A stretch of 16,017 nucleotides of DNA from DATILL01 sp035476575 (GCA_035476575.1 DATILL010000095.1:1-16017), one strand, 5' to 3'. Positions 1 through 6,992 are shown, numbered from the stretch's first letter. Numbers and translations are program-made. The notes: generated by a model not told the origin, from the sequence alone.

Positions 1-198
1 ACCCACTGGGCCAACGGCGGCAGAACCGACCAGAACAACGGCGTCCTGCTCTGCGGACACCACCACCGCGCCGTACACCACAACGGCTGGGACGTACACA
101 TAGCAGCAGACGGACTACCCGAGCTCCTACCCCCACCATCAGTCGACCCCGAACGCAAACCTATCCGACACCACCGACACCGAAAACGAACCGCATGA
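1..198 (+). CDS. HNH endonuclease, DUF222/13E12-type, C-terminal fragment
   Basis: Frame 1 is open from the window edge to TGA at 196-198 and encodes 65 residues. It contains the closing half of an HNH nuclease domain: His-Trp near residue 2, Gly-Gly at 6-7, Asp-Gln-Asn-Asn at 10-13, then LLCGHHHRAVHHNGW at residues 16-30. The HW...GG.T...N...LC..HH...H..GW pattern is typical of the HNH module at the C-terminus of DUF222 (13E12 repeat family) proteins, which are multicopy in actinobacteria. The His/Cys/Asn residues would form the metal-binding nuclease core. The tail is His/Arg/Pro-rich. Codon use is strikingly C- and A-rich on the coding strand, unlike the G-rich SARP gene downstream. The 5' part lies outside the window, so the DUF222 domain is assumed and not seen. 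The biological role of this family is unsettled. Confidence 0.85.
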   Translation, partial: THWANGGRTDQNNGVLLCGHHHRAVHHNGWDVHIAADGLPELLPPPSVDPERKPIRHHRHRKRTA

Positions 199-445
199 CA
201 CAGCACGACACGGTGGCCGCCGCACGGCAAGCACCGGCGCAACACGCCGGACAGCAGCCACCCAACCCCCCACGCCCTGCCTCGGCGCCAGGCCCGGCAA
301 GTGGCCATGCCCCATGGTTGACCACCCGGCCCACCGACCCCAACCCACCACCCGACCCGACACCCCCGCCACCAGCATGACCCCCCCCCACAACCACACC
401 CCAAAGACCACCCACACCACACGAAGATCAACCCATCCGACCACT

Positions 446-490
446 CGCGGATTCGGGTCAGAGTCACGTCGTGCCACTGCCCGATCCGCG
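446..490. repeat. Imperfect inverted repeat upstream of the SARP promoter
   Basis: CGCGGATTCGGG at 446-457 pairs with CCCGATCCGCG at 480-490, giving an 11-bp stem with one bulged T and a 22-nt loop. There is no following T-run. It sits at the boundary between the C-rich HNH spacer and the SARP upstream region. It could end transcription from the HNH gene or be a regulator site; the sequence does not decide. Confidence 0.45.
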
Positions 491-518
491 GGTGTCGGGC
501 GGGAAATGGTCTCGACCA

Positions 519-546
519 GTAACAATCTGTTTACCTAGGGTAATAT
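519..546 (+). promoter_or_regulatory. Putative SARP promoter with overlapping palindrome
   Basis: This is the only AT-rich patch between the HNH and SARP genes. TAATAT at 541-546 is a good -10 hexamer. No clear -35 is seen at the usual distance (518-523 reads AGTAAC), so an activator may be needed. A near-palindrome, TTACC-TAG-GGTAA (531-543), overlaps the first bases of the -10 and could be an operator. The distance from the -10 to the chosen ATG at 625 would leave a leader of about 70 nt. Confidence 0.45.
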
Positions 547-624
547 TTCGCGCGGAGGTGGGTAGGGCCGACGGGGGAGGTCAATCTTCCCGGTCGCGTG
601 GGACTGGTGAGGGGGCGCACAGGG

Positions 625-2814
625 ATGACGGGGGAGCTGGAGTTCCGGCTCTTAGGACCGCTGGAGGTGCTGCACCACGGCAGGGCAGTGCCGGTCCGGG
701 CGGCCAAGCAGCGGGTACTGCTGGCGGCGCTGCTCGTCGACGCGAACCGGGTCGTCCCGGTCGAGGTGCTTGTCGGCCGGCTATGGAACACCGCGCCACC
801 ACGCAGCGCCCGCAACACGCTGCAGAACTACGTGATGCGGCTGCGCGGCACGGTGGGCGAGTCTGTCGGCGCGGGACTGATCGAGACCCGACCCGAGGGA
901 TACCTCATCGAGGTCGGCCGGGACGCGGTGGACCTGCACCGTTTCCGGGCGCTGGTGCGCACCGCCACGAGCGCCGCTGCCGAGCCGGAGCGCGCGTCCC
1001 AGCTGACCGCCGAGGCGCTGGCGATGTGGCGCGGCCCGCCGCTGCTGGACGTGCCCTCGGAGGTGCTGCACCGCGACCTGGTCCCGGCGCTGGACGAGCT
1101 TCGGCTGGCCGCGGTCGAGGTCGGCATCGCCGCGGACATGCGGTTAGGCCAGCCCCGCGACCTGATTGGCGAGCTGCGCGAGCTGACCGCCGCCAACCCA
1201 CTGCGGGAAGGGCTGTGGGCGCAGCTCATGCTCGCGTTGTACCAGGCGGGCCGGCAGGCCGAGGCTTTGGAGTGCTACCAGGAGGTCGCCGAGCTGCTGG
1301 CCGAGGAGCTGGGCGTCGACCCCGGACTGCGGCTGCGGGAGCTGCACCAGGGCGTGCTCACCAACGACCCGCGGCTGAGACCGGCGGCCGAGCCGTGGAA
1401 CCCCGGCTGGGCGGCGGCCGCCGCGCCGGTCGGGCCGATCCCGCCTGTCCCGATCCCGGCCGGCCGGCCGCCGGCCACGTACGCCATGTCGCCCGGCACA
1501 CCGCGGGCCGGGCCGATCGGGCGCAACGACCTGCCCGCCGACGTACCCGACCTGGTGGGTCGCGAGGAAGACCTGCGGGCGCTGCTCGCCAGGCTGCCGG
1601 CCAGCCTGGACGGGGTACCCACCGTCATCGCCATCAATGGGATGGCTGGCGTCGGCAAGACCGCGTTCGCGGTGCGCGCCGCCCGCCACCTCACCGACCG
1701 GTATCCCGACGCCGAGCTGTTCCTTGGCCTGCACGGCCATAGCGTCGGGCGCGAGCCCACCGAGCCAGCCGTCGCGCTGGAGACCATGCTGTGCAAGCTG
1801 AACGTGCCGGACAACCAGATCCCGGACACCCCCGAGGAGCGGTCTGGGCTGTGGCGCGCGGCGCTGGCCGGGCGCCGCGCGCTGGTGCTGCTCGACGACA
1901 CCGCCAGCGCCGCCCAGGTGCGGCCGCTGTTGCCCGGCAGCGCGGGCTGCCTGGTGCTGATCACCAGCCGGCGGCGGCTGACCGACCTGGACACCACGCA
2001 CACCTACACCCTGGATGTGCTCTCGCCTGCGGCGGCCAGCGAGCTGTTCACCCGGATCGTCGGCGCGGACCGAATCGCCGGGCACCCGCAGGCCGAAGCG
2101 GAGGCGCTGCAGGAGGTGCTGCGGCTGTGCGGGTACCTGCCGCTGGCCATCCGGGTCGCCGCCGCCCGGCTGCGGGACCGGCCGGCGTGGCGGGTGGTGC
2201 ACCTGGCCGGGCGGCTACGCGACGAGCAGCGCCGGCTGGCCGAGCTGGCTACCGGAGACCGCAGCGTGGCCGCCGAGCTCGGGCTGTCGTACCAGCACCT
2301 GACCTGCCCTCAGCAGCGGCTGTTCCGGCTGCTCGGACTCGTCCCCGGCGACAGCTTCGACGTGCACCTGGCCGCCGCGCTGGCCTCCGGGCGGCTGCCC
2401 GCGGTAGAGGACCTGCTGGAGGATCTGGTCGACGTGCACCTGCTCCAGCAGCCCAGCCCCGGTCGGTACCGGCTGCCGGGACTGGTCCGCGCGCACGCGT
2501 CCAGCCAGGCGCTGCCGGCCGAGCCCGCGGCACTGCGGGAGGCGGCCCGCCGCCGGCTACTGGACTTCTACCTGCACACCGCCACGGCGGCGGTCCGGCT
2601 GTGCCAGCCCGCGTCGCCGTGGCCGGCGCTGCCCGAGCCGGCGCCGGGCGTGCGACCGCTCGCGTTCGCCGATGAGCGGCAGGCCGCGACCTGGCTGGAC
2701 GTGGAGGCGGACAGCTTGCGCGCCGCGCTCGCCATCGCCGGAGACAACCCGGAGCTGTACGCCATCCCACTGCGCGACCTCCTCGCGGCGACCCGCCCGA
2801 GCCCCCGCGACTGA
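625..2814 (+). CDS. SARP-family transcriptional activator with NB-ARC ATPase domain (AfsR-like)
   Basis: This 729-residue protein probably activates the lanthipeptide operon. Residues about 5-90 form an OmpR-like winged-helix domain (FRLLGPLEV start, RNTLQNYVMRLR). Residues about 95-250 form the bacterial transcriptional activation domain (DLHRFRALV, ALAMWRGPPLLDV, LYQAGRQAEALECYQEV, EELGVDPGLRLRELH). A Pro/Gly/Ala-rich linker follows, then an NB-ARC/STAND ATPase with P-loop GMAGVGKT (Lys345), Walker B LVLLDD (Asp424-425) and ITSR. The protein is shorter than AfsR-type proteins of about 990 residues and appears to lack the long C-terminal TPR array. The ATG at 625 is preferred because a G-rich site (609-615) lies about 9 nt upstream and the domain starts at once; GTG 598 or 607 are alternatives. 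Leu10 and Leu174 use the rare TTA codon (652-654, 1144-1146), suggesting bldA dependence. In the cinnamycin and kyamicin clusters a SARP is the direct activator. Confidence 0.9.
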   Translation: MTGELEFRLLGPLEVLHHGRAVPVRAAKQRVLLAALLVDANRVVPVEVLVGRLWNTAPPRSARNTLQNYVMRLRGTVGESVGAGLIETRPEGYLIEVGRDAVDLHRFRALVRTATSAAAEPERASQLTAEALAMWRGPPLLDVPSEVLHRDLVPALDELRLAAVEVGIAADMRLGQPRDLIGELRELTAANPLREGLWAQLMLALYQAGRQAEALECYQEVAELLAEELGVDPGLRLRELHQGVLTNDPRLRPAAEPWNPGWAAAAAPVGPIPPVPIPAGRPPATYAMSPGTPRAGPIGRNDLPADVPDLVGREEDLRALLARLPASLDGVPTVIAINGMAGVGKTAFAVRAARHLTDRYPDAELFLGLHGHSVGREPTEPAVALETMLCKLNVPDNQIPDTPEERSGLWRAALAGRRALVLLDDTASAAQVRPLLPGSAGCLVLITSRRRLTDLDTTHTYTLDVLSPAAASELFTRIVGADRIAGHPQAEAEALQEVLRLCGYLPLAIRVAAARLRDRPAWRVVHLAGRLRDEQRRLAELATGDRSVAAELGLSYQHLTCPQQRLFRLLGLVPGDSFDVHLAAALASGRLPAVEDLLEDLVDVHLLQQPSPGRYRLPGLVRAHASSQALPAEPAALREAARRRLLDFYLHTATAAVRLCQPASPWPALPEPAPGVRPLAFADERQAATWLDVEADSLRAALAIAGDNPELYAIPLRDLLAATRPSPRD

Positions 2815-2825
2815 GCTCGCCGGCA

Positions 2826-2859
2826 CCGGTCACTCGCCGGTCGCGCGGCGCGTGACCGG
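2826..2859. repeat. Inverted repeat just after the SARP gene
   Basis: CCGGTCAC (2826-2833) and GTGACCGG (2852-2859) are perfect 8-bp complements separated by 18 nt that also contain pairable GC runs. The structure begins 11 nt after the SARP stop and has no T-run. It could be a GC-rich terminator of the SARP transcript. The right arm is also the first unit of the 11-bp repeat array, so it may instead be an inverted copy of the same protein-binding site. Confidence 0.4.
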
Positions 2860-2895
2860 CGGGTCAGCCAGCCGTGACCGGCGGGTGACCGGGCC
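2852..2895 (+). promoter_or_regulatory. Tandem 11-bp direct repeats, likely SARP operator of the operon
   Basis: Four consecutive 11-bp units are readable: GTGACCGGCGG (2852), GTCAGCCAGCC (2863, degenerate), GTGACCGGCGG (2874) and GTGACCGGGCC (2885). Units 1 and 3 are identical over 13 bases at exactly 22-bp spacing, and unit 4 follows unit 3 at 11 bp. SARPs (ActII-ORF4, DnrI, AfsR and relatives) bind heptamer direct repeats at 11- or 22-bp spacing on one DNA face, next to or replacing the -35 element. The array lies between the SARP gene and the first biosynthetic gene, 83 bp upstream of its ATG. No consensus -10 is obvious downstream; weak candidates lie near 2900-2910. Binding by this particular SARP is inferred. 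Confidence 0.7.
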
Positions 2896-2977
2896 CGACC
2901 ATCGTCGGCATGCAGCAACGGCACCTGATCTGCCATTCGCGGCGGAGCACACATGAACCCGGACTAGGAAGGTCGCT

Positions 2978-3334
2978 ATGAGCGTAAAGGGTCCCACGAT
3001 CTACCCGGGCGTCGACACGATCCGGCAGGTCCAGCATCTGATGATGCTCTGCGCGCTGACGCCGCCCGACGGCAAACTACAGGAACTGCTCGCGATGGCG
3101 CTTGCCCTACCCGAGGAACCAGTGCTCGCCCGGGTCGCACCGGTGACCGATCTGCACCCGCATTCCGTCAAGGCGTGGCTGGAGTCCATCTGGCTGCAGG
3201 ACGGCATTTCCGCCAAGGAGAAGGAGCTGGTCGACTGGCAGAACAACAGCGAGAACATGGGGACCGCCATACGGGAGCTGCTCGACATCGAGGAGCAGAC
3301 CGGCCTGAAGGTGGTCCCCGAAAGAACGCCGTAA
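2978..3334 (+). CDS. cinorf7: Cinorf7/DurN-like lysinoalanine-bridge protein
   Basis: This 118-residue soluble protein has no signal peptide or membrane segment. It starts at ATG 2978 after an AGGAAGG site (2966-2972). Its size, mostly helical acidic character and position directly upstream of the precursor gene match Cinorf7 of the cinnamycin cluster and DurN of the duramycin cluster, both about 119 residues. DurN catalyses the Michael-type addition of Lys19 to dehydroalanine 6 of the thioether-ringed precursor, a reaction helped by the hydroxyl of hydroxy-Asp15. The precursor here keeps Ser6, Asp15 and Lys19, so the function fits. Visible features are paired hydrophobic helices (VQHLMMLCAL, LQELLAMALALP), KAWLESIWLQDG near 64-75 and an acidic C-terminal helix (IRELLDIEEQTG). 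The assignment rests on length, position and context; I could not align it to a reference. The gene ends 34 nt before the precursor start, so the two are probably co-transcribed. Confidence 0.75.
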   Translation: MSVKGPTIYPGVDTIRQVQHLMMLCALTPPDGKLQELLAMALALPEEPVLARVAPVTDLHPHSVKAWLESIWLQDGISAKEKELVDWQNNSENMGTAIRELLDIEEQTGLKVVPERTP

Positions 3335-3368
3335 ATATCCGTCAGCACGATGTGTTCAGGAGGAATCA

Positions 3369-3605
3369 ATGACCGCCACGATGATGCACCAGGCCGCCGC
3401 TGACAGCGAGTTCCGGGGCGATCTGTTGGCCCACCCGGGCGCCTTCGGCGTCGCTGTCGGCTCGCTGCCGGCTCCGGTCCAGCAGCCTGACCAGGAGTCG
3501 CTGGACTTCTGGACCGAGGGCGTCACCGCTACGGAGATCTACGCGTGCGCGACCAGCTGCAGCTTCGGCCCGTTCACGATCGTCTGCGACGGCACGACCA
3601 AGTAG
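3369..3605 (+). CDS. cinA: Cinnamycin-family class II lanthipeptide precursor (LanA)
   Basis: This 78-residue precursor starts at ATG 3369 after a strong AGGAGGAA site (3358-3365). Residues 1-59 are the leader, with the family features EFRGDLLAHPGAFG (14-27), DQESLDFWT (41-49) and ATE before the core. Residues 60-78 are the core, CATSCSFGPFTIVCDGTTK. Cinnamycin is CRQSCSFGPFTFVCDGNTK, so this core is identical at 15 of 19 positions. All cross-linking residues are kept: Cys1-Thr18 and Cys5-Thr11 (methyllanthionine), Ser4-Cys14 (lanthionine), Ser6-Lys19 (lysinoalanine) and Asp15 (hydroxylation). Changes are Ala2, Thr3, Ile12 and Thr17. The leader ends in IYA rather than the AFA of the cinnamycin precursor; cleavage there by a type I signal peptidase is the known cinnamycin route and is still plausible. 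The predicted product is a phosphatidylethanolamine-binding lantibiotic. The leader, core and both lengths match the cinnamycin precursor as I remember it. Confidence 0.97.
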   Translation: MTATMMHQAAADSEFRGDLLAHPGAFGVAVGSLPAPVQQPDQESLDFWTEGVTATEIYACATSCSFGPFTIVCDGTTK

Positions 3606-3613
3606 GCAGCCGG

Positions 3614-3646
3614 TAGCCGGGCCGGTGCCCGAACGGTCTCCGGCTA
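3614..3646 (+). terminator. Putative attenuating hairpin between lanA and lanM
   Basis: TAGCCGG (3614-3620) and CCGGCTA (3640-3646) form a perfect 7-bp stem around a GC-rich 19-nt loop that can pair further. The stem begins 9 nt after the precursor stop codon, and no T-run follows. Partial terminators after lanA, giving more precursor than enzyme mRNA, are common in lanthipeptide operons; that role here is inferred. The spacer from 3606 to 3740 holds no gene. Confidence 0.45.
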
Positions 3647-3740
3647 ACGGCTGACGGTGGTGGGTCGGCAACCGCCGGCCCATCACCCGGCCGCCATCGC
3701 TCGACTGCCGCCACCCGGTCCGGAAGGAGTTTCACCAGCC

Positions 3741-6700
3741 ATGGACAGCCGCGTCCCACTGGACATCGCCGGCCGCGCCAGCAACCTGTCCGAGCGGGTG
3801 CGCATCGTGGCCGCGCTGCGTGCCGCCGATGACCCGCCGGGCGAAGGTGGCGCGCTCGACGCGTTCAGCAGGTGGAAGATCGACAAGCTAGCCAGCAAGC
3901 TTGCAGAGAAGTTCCACAAGGAGTCGCTGCACCGCTCGACGCCGGCCCGGTACACCCGGGACGACCTGGTCGACATCCTGACGGCCTACCGGCACTACGA
4001 GTCATGGCTGCCCGGTGCCGCCAGGCTCGCCGGGCTGCTCGTCGAGACGCACCGTGCCTGGTTGCCCACGTACCAGGCAGCGCTGGCGAGCTTCGACGAC
4101 ACCGAACCCGACGGCGACGCGTGCTGGCGACGGGACGAGGCATACCACGGCCGGCTGGCCAAGGCTGCGGAGCCGTTCCTGGGGTGGCTCAGCCGGGAGC
4201 TGGAGGAGGCTCGGCAGGGGACCGGTGGCTTGGTGGACCGGCGGGTGGTGGATGACCTGCAGGAGCACCTGCTCAACCGGTTCGAGCTGCCGCTGGCCTG
4301 GGCAGTAGAGACCGACGCAAAGGTGTACTGCGCCATGCAGGGCATCGACCCGGCCACCGCGACTGCGACCACGTACCTCGACTACCTCAACGCGACCTTC
4401 CGGGACGGCGCGGCGTACCACCGCTTCTACCTCACCTTCCCGGTACTGGGCCGGTGGCTGGCGCACCTGGCCCGGTTGCTCGCCGACTACGGCCGGGAGA
4501 TCATCGAGCACCTCGCCGCCGACGCCGACGCCATCGGGGAGGCGTTCTTCGGGCGGCGAGTCACGGCGTTCCGGTCGGTGCGGCCGGGGCGGTCCGACTA
4601 CCACGCCGCCGCCCGCAGCGTGGCGATGGTGGACGTCGAGCTGGCCGGCGGCGGCACCGCGACGTTCGTTTACAAGCCGCGTTGCATCCGGGCCGAGTCG
4701 GCGATGCAGGGCCTGCTCGGCCGGCTGGCCGCCGACGGGGTGGTTGGCTTCGCCACCCGCACTGTGCTGCCCCGCGACGGGTACGGCTATGAGGCGCTGG
4801 TGCCGGCCGGCCGCAACCGGGTCGGCACCCGCGCGCAGGTCGCGGAGGTCTACGCCGAGCTGGGCGGCTACCTGGCCATCTTCTATGTGCTCGGCGGCGG
4901 CGACCTGCACTTCGAGAATGTGCTGGTGGCGGACGGGCACGCCTACGTCTGCGACTGTGAGACCGCGCTCGGGGTGCTGCCCCGCGGCCAGGCGCGGCCG
5001 CCAGGCACGCTGCTCGACTCGGTGTTCCGGACGGGGCTGCTGGAGTGGCCGCGGGGCGCGGTGGCGGCGGCCGGCGCCGCGCCGGGCGAGATGCGGATCA
5101 GCGGGTACGCCGGCGGCGAGGGGTATGACCTGCCGATCCCGGTGCCGCAGCTCAACGACCGGCGGGGCACCTTCGGGGCGGCAGTCACGTACCGGGCCGG
5201 CGTGCATGTTGAGCCGGACCGGTCCAACCGGGTCTTCCTCGGCGACCGGCTGATGCAGCCCGAGGACTTCGCCGGCTCGATCACGGCTGGCTTCGGCCGG
5301 GTGTACGGGTGGTTCCAGCAGCAACCGGAGGAGGCGGTCAGCCATTTGGCCAAGAGCTTCGCCGGGGCGTCGGTGCGGTTCATCAACTGGGGCACCCAGG
5401 TGTACTCGCAGCTCCTGATGTCCGCGCGGCACCCGAAGTGCCTGATGGAGCCGCTGGAGGTGGACCTGCTGGCCAACACCGTGCGCACCTTCCCGCGCAA
5501 CTGGGACCACGAGGGCATCCTCGCCGACCGGGAGCTGACCTCAATGTGGCGGCTGGACGTGCCGATCTTCACCGCGCCCGCGGAGGGCGACCACCTGGTG
5601 CACGACCACTACGGCGACGTACCAGCCTACCTGGAGACTTCGCCGCTGGAGCACGCCGCGGACCGGATCCGGTGGTTGTCGGAGGACAACCGGGAGCGGC
5701 AGGGGCGGTATATCGCCGCGAGCCTGTGCACCGCCGAGGTGAGCAGCCCGGCCTTCGTGGCCGCCTGCCTGGACTACGCCGTGCGGGTCGGCCGCCGGCT
5801 GTGCGACCTGCTCTGCGACCCGTCGGCGCCGGCACCGTGGACCTCGTACCAGCTCACCGGCGACGGCATCGTCGAGGCCGACGTGGAGGCCGACCTCTAC
5901 CACGGCTCAGCCGGCATCGCGCTGTTCCTGGCCTACCTGGACCACCTGGCACCGCACCCGGACTTCCGGCAGGCAGCGGAACGGGCCCTGGCGCATACCC
6001 TCGATCACTACGATCGGCAGCGGCTCGGAGTGTTCCAGGGCGCCGGCGGGGTGATCTACCTGCTGCTGCACCTGCACCGGCTGTGGCGGGACGACGCGCT
6101 GCTCGACCGGGCCGTGCGGCTCAGCCGCAACCTGCCGCCGCTGGTTGCCAGCGACAAGCGTTTCGACGTGCTCGGCGGCTCGGCCGGACTGGTACCGGTG
6201 CTGCTCGCGCTGGCAGACCGGACCGGCGGGCAGGGCCTGGACCTAGCCCACCACTGCGCCGAGCACCTGCTGCGGTGCGCCGAGGCGGATGGCGACGCGC
6301 TGAGCTGGCCACTGGCCGACCCGGGCGAAGCGGTGGCCAACCTGACCGGCTTCGCGCACGGCACCGCGGGCATCGGCTGGGCGCTGATCACGCTGGGCTG
6401 CCGCACCGACCGGCCGGACTACCTGGCCGCCGGCCGCCAGGCGTTCGCCTACGAGACCCGGTACTTCGACGAGATGGAGCAGGACTGGTACGACCTGCGG
6501 ACCAGCCCGGACGGCACCGTCCGCAACGGCCGGCACTTCGCCAACGCCTGGTGTAACGGGGCGGCCGGGATCGGGCTGAGCCGGATCAGTAGCTGGGCGC
6601 TCCTCGGCCGGGACGATGACCTGCTGCTGCGGGAGGCCCACCAAGGGCTGGCCACCACGATGCGCAACTTCCCCCGGCTGATGAACGACACCCTGTGCCA

Positions 6701-6962
6701 CGGTCGGGCCGGTAACGCCGAGCTGCTGCTGCGGTTCGCTCGGCTGCGGGACGAGCCGGCGTTCCAGCTCGAGGCCAACGTCCAGGTGCAGGCCCAGTGG
6801 CGCAACCTCGACGAGGCGCAGGCAGGAGCCGCCGCGAGCACGGCCGGCTTCTTCCCCGGGCTGATGGTCGGCATGGCCGGCTTCGGAATGCACTTCCTCC
6901 GGCTTGCCCGTCCCGACGCCGTCCCGTCGGTACTGCTGCTGGACCCGCCCACGGATACCTGA
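3741..6962 (+). CDS. cinM: Class II lanthipeptide synthetase LanM (CinM-like)
   Basis: This 1073-residue bifunctional cytosolic enzyme starts at ATG 3741, 11 nt after GGAAGGAG (3722-3729). The open frame extends upstream to 3657, but that stretch is Pro/His-rich and lacks a ribosome site. The N-terminal dehydratase domain (DUF4135) phosphorylates Ser/Thr and eliminates phosphate. It shows VYKPR (Lys312), GGGDLHFENV (Asp388, His390, Asn393) and CDCE (Asp405, Glu407), the kinase-like ATP/Mg site of LanM. The C-terminal LanC-like cyclase, about 690-1060, has YHGSAG (His721), AHGTAG (His873, position of the catalytic histidine) and the three zinc ligands Cys938 (WCNGAAG), Cys986 and His987 (LCHGRAG). 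It would act on the precursor encoded just upstream, making four dehydrations and three thioether rings. All key motifs are intact and the length is normal for LanM. Confidence 0.97.
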   Translation: MDSRVPLDIAGRASNLSERVRIVAALRAADDPPGEGGALDAFSRWKIDKLASKLAEKFHKESLHRSTPARYTRDDLVDILTAYRHYESWLPGAARLAGLLVETHRAWLPTYQAALASFDDTEPDGDACWRRDEAYHGRLAKAAEPFLGWLSRELEEARQGTGGLVDRRVVDDLQEHLLNRFELPLAWAVETDAKVYCAMQGIDPATATATTYLDYLNATFRDGAAYHRFYLTFPVLGRWLAHLARLLADYGREIIEHLAADADAIGEAFFGRRVTAFRSVRPGRSDYHAAARSVAMVDVELAGGGTATFVYKPRCIRAESAMQGLLGRLAADGVVGFATRTVLPRDGYGYEALVPAGRNRVGTRAQVAEVYAELGGYLAIFYVLGGGDLHFENVLVADGHAYVCDCETALGVLPRGQARPPGTLLDSVFRTGLLEWPRGAVAAAGAAPGEMRISGYAGGEGYDLPIPVPQLNDRRGTFGAAVTYRAGVHVEPDRSNRVFLGDRLMQPEDFAGSITAGFGRVYGWFQQQPEEAVSHLAKSFAGASVRFINWGTQVYSQLLMSARHPKCLMEPLEVDLLANTVRTFPRNWDHEGILADRELTSMWRLDVPIFTAPAEGDHLVHDHYGDVPAYLETSPLEHAADRIRWLSEDNRERQGRYIAASLCTAEVSSPAFVAACLDYAVRVGRRLCDLLCDPSAPAPWTSYQLTGDGIVEADVEADLYHGSAGIALFLAYLDHLAPHPDFRQAAERALAHTLDHYDRQRLGVFQGAGGVIYLLLHLHRLWRDDALLDRAVRLSRNLPPLVASDKRFDVLGGSAGLVPVLLALADRTGGQGLDLAHHCAEHLLRCAEADGDALSWPLADPGEAVANLTGFAHGTAGIGWALITLGCRTDRPDYLAAGRQAFAYETRYFDEMEQDWYDLRTSPDGTVRNGRHFANAWCNGAAGIGLSRISSWALLGRDDDLLLREAHQGLATTMRNFPRLMNDTLCHGRAGNAELLLRFARLRDEPAFQLEANVQVQAQWRNLDEAQAGAAASTAGFFPGLMVGMAGFGMHFLRLARPDAVPSVLLLDPPTDT

Positions 6963-6992
6963 CCGAACCCCGTCACCTGAGGAGGACCGATC

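Larger units (their letters stand above)
199..597. other. C-rich intergenic region between HNH and SARP genes
   Basis: No convincing gene lies here. Short open frames on both strands give only Pro/Thr/His or Gly/Val/Arg low-complexity products. From about 200 to 430 the + strand is very C- and A-rich with few G, continuing the bias of the HNH gene. The bias ends near 440-480, where an imperfect hairpin occurs, and the last 80 bases hold an AT-rich patch that looks like the SARP promoter. Confidence 0.6.

Noticed and set aside
195..380. Small + strand frame starting at the ATGA overlap with the HNH gene stop
   Set aside because: The ATGA overlap is suggestive of coupling, but the 61-residue product is Pro/Thr/Ala low complexity and explained by C-rich composition.
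471..1742. A 423-codon + strand open frame overlapping the SARP gene
   Set aside because: Its product is Gly/Arg/Ala-rich low complexity without domains; the SARP frame in the same DNA has clear domains. It is a GC-rich shadow frame.
1144..2202. A 352-codon - strand frame inside the SARP gene
   Set aside because: Gln/Arg/Gly-rich antisense shadow; no ribosome site or domains.
2826..2895. Treating the whole GC-rich repeat zone after the SARP gene only as a terminator
   Set aside because: The exact 11-bp stepping of direct repeats is not expected of a terminator; a binding array explains it better, although one inverted repeat remains as a possible terminator.
4002..5510. A 502-codon open frame on the - strand inside the LanM gene
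   Set aside because: Antisense shadow of LanM codons; product is His/Val/Arg/Gln-rich without recognisable motifs, and LanM motifs are intact on the + strand.
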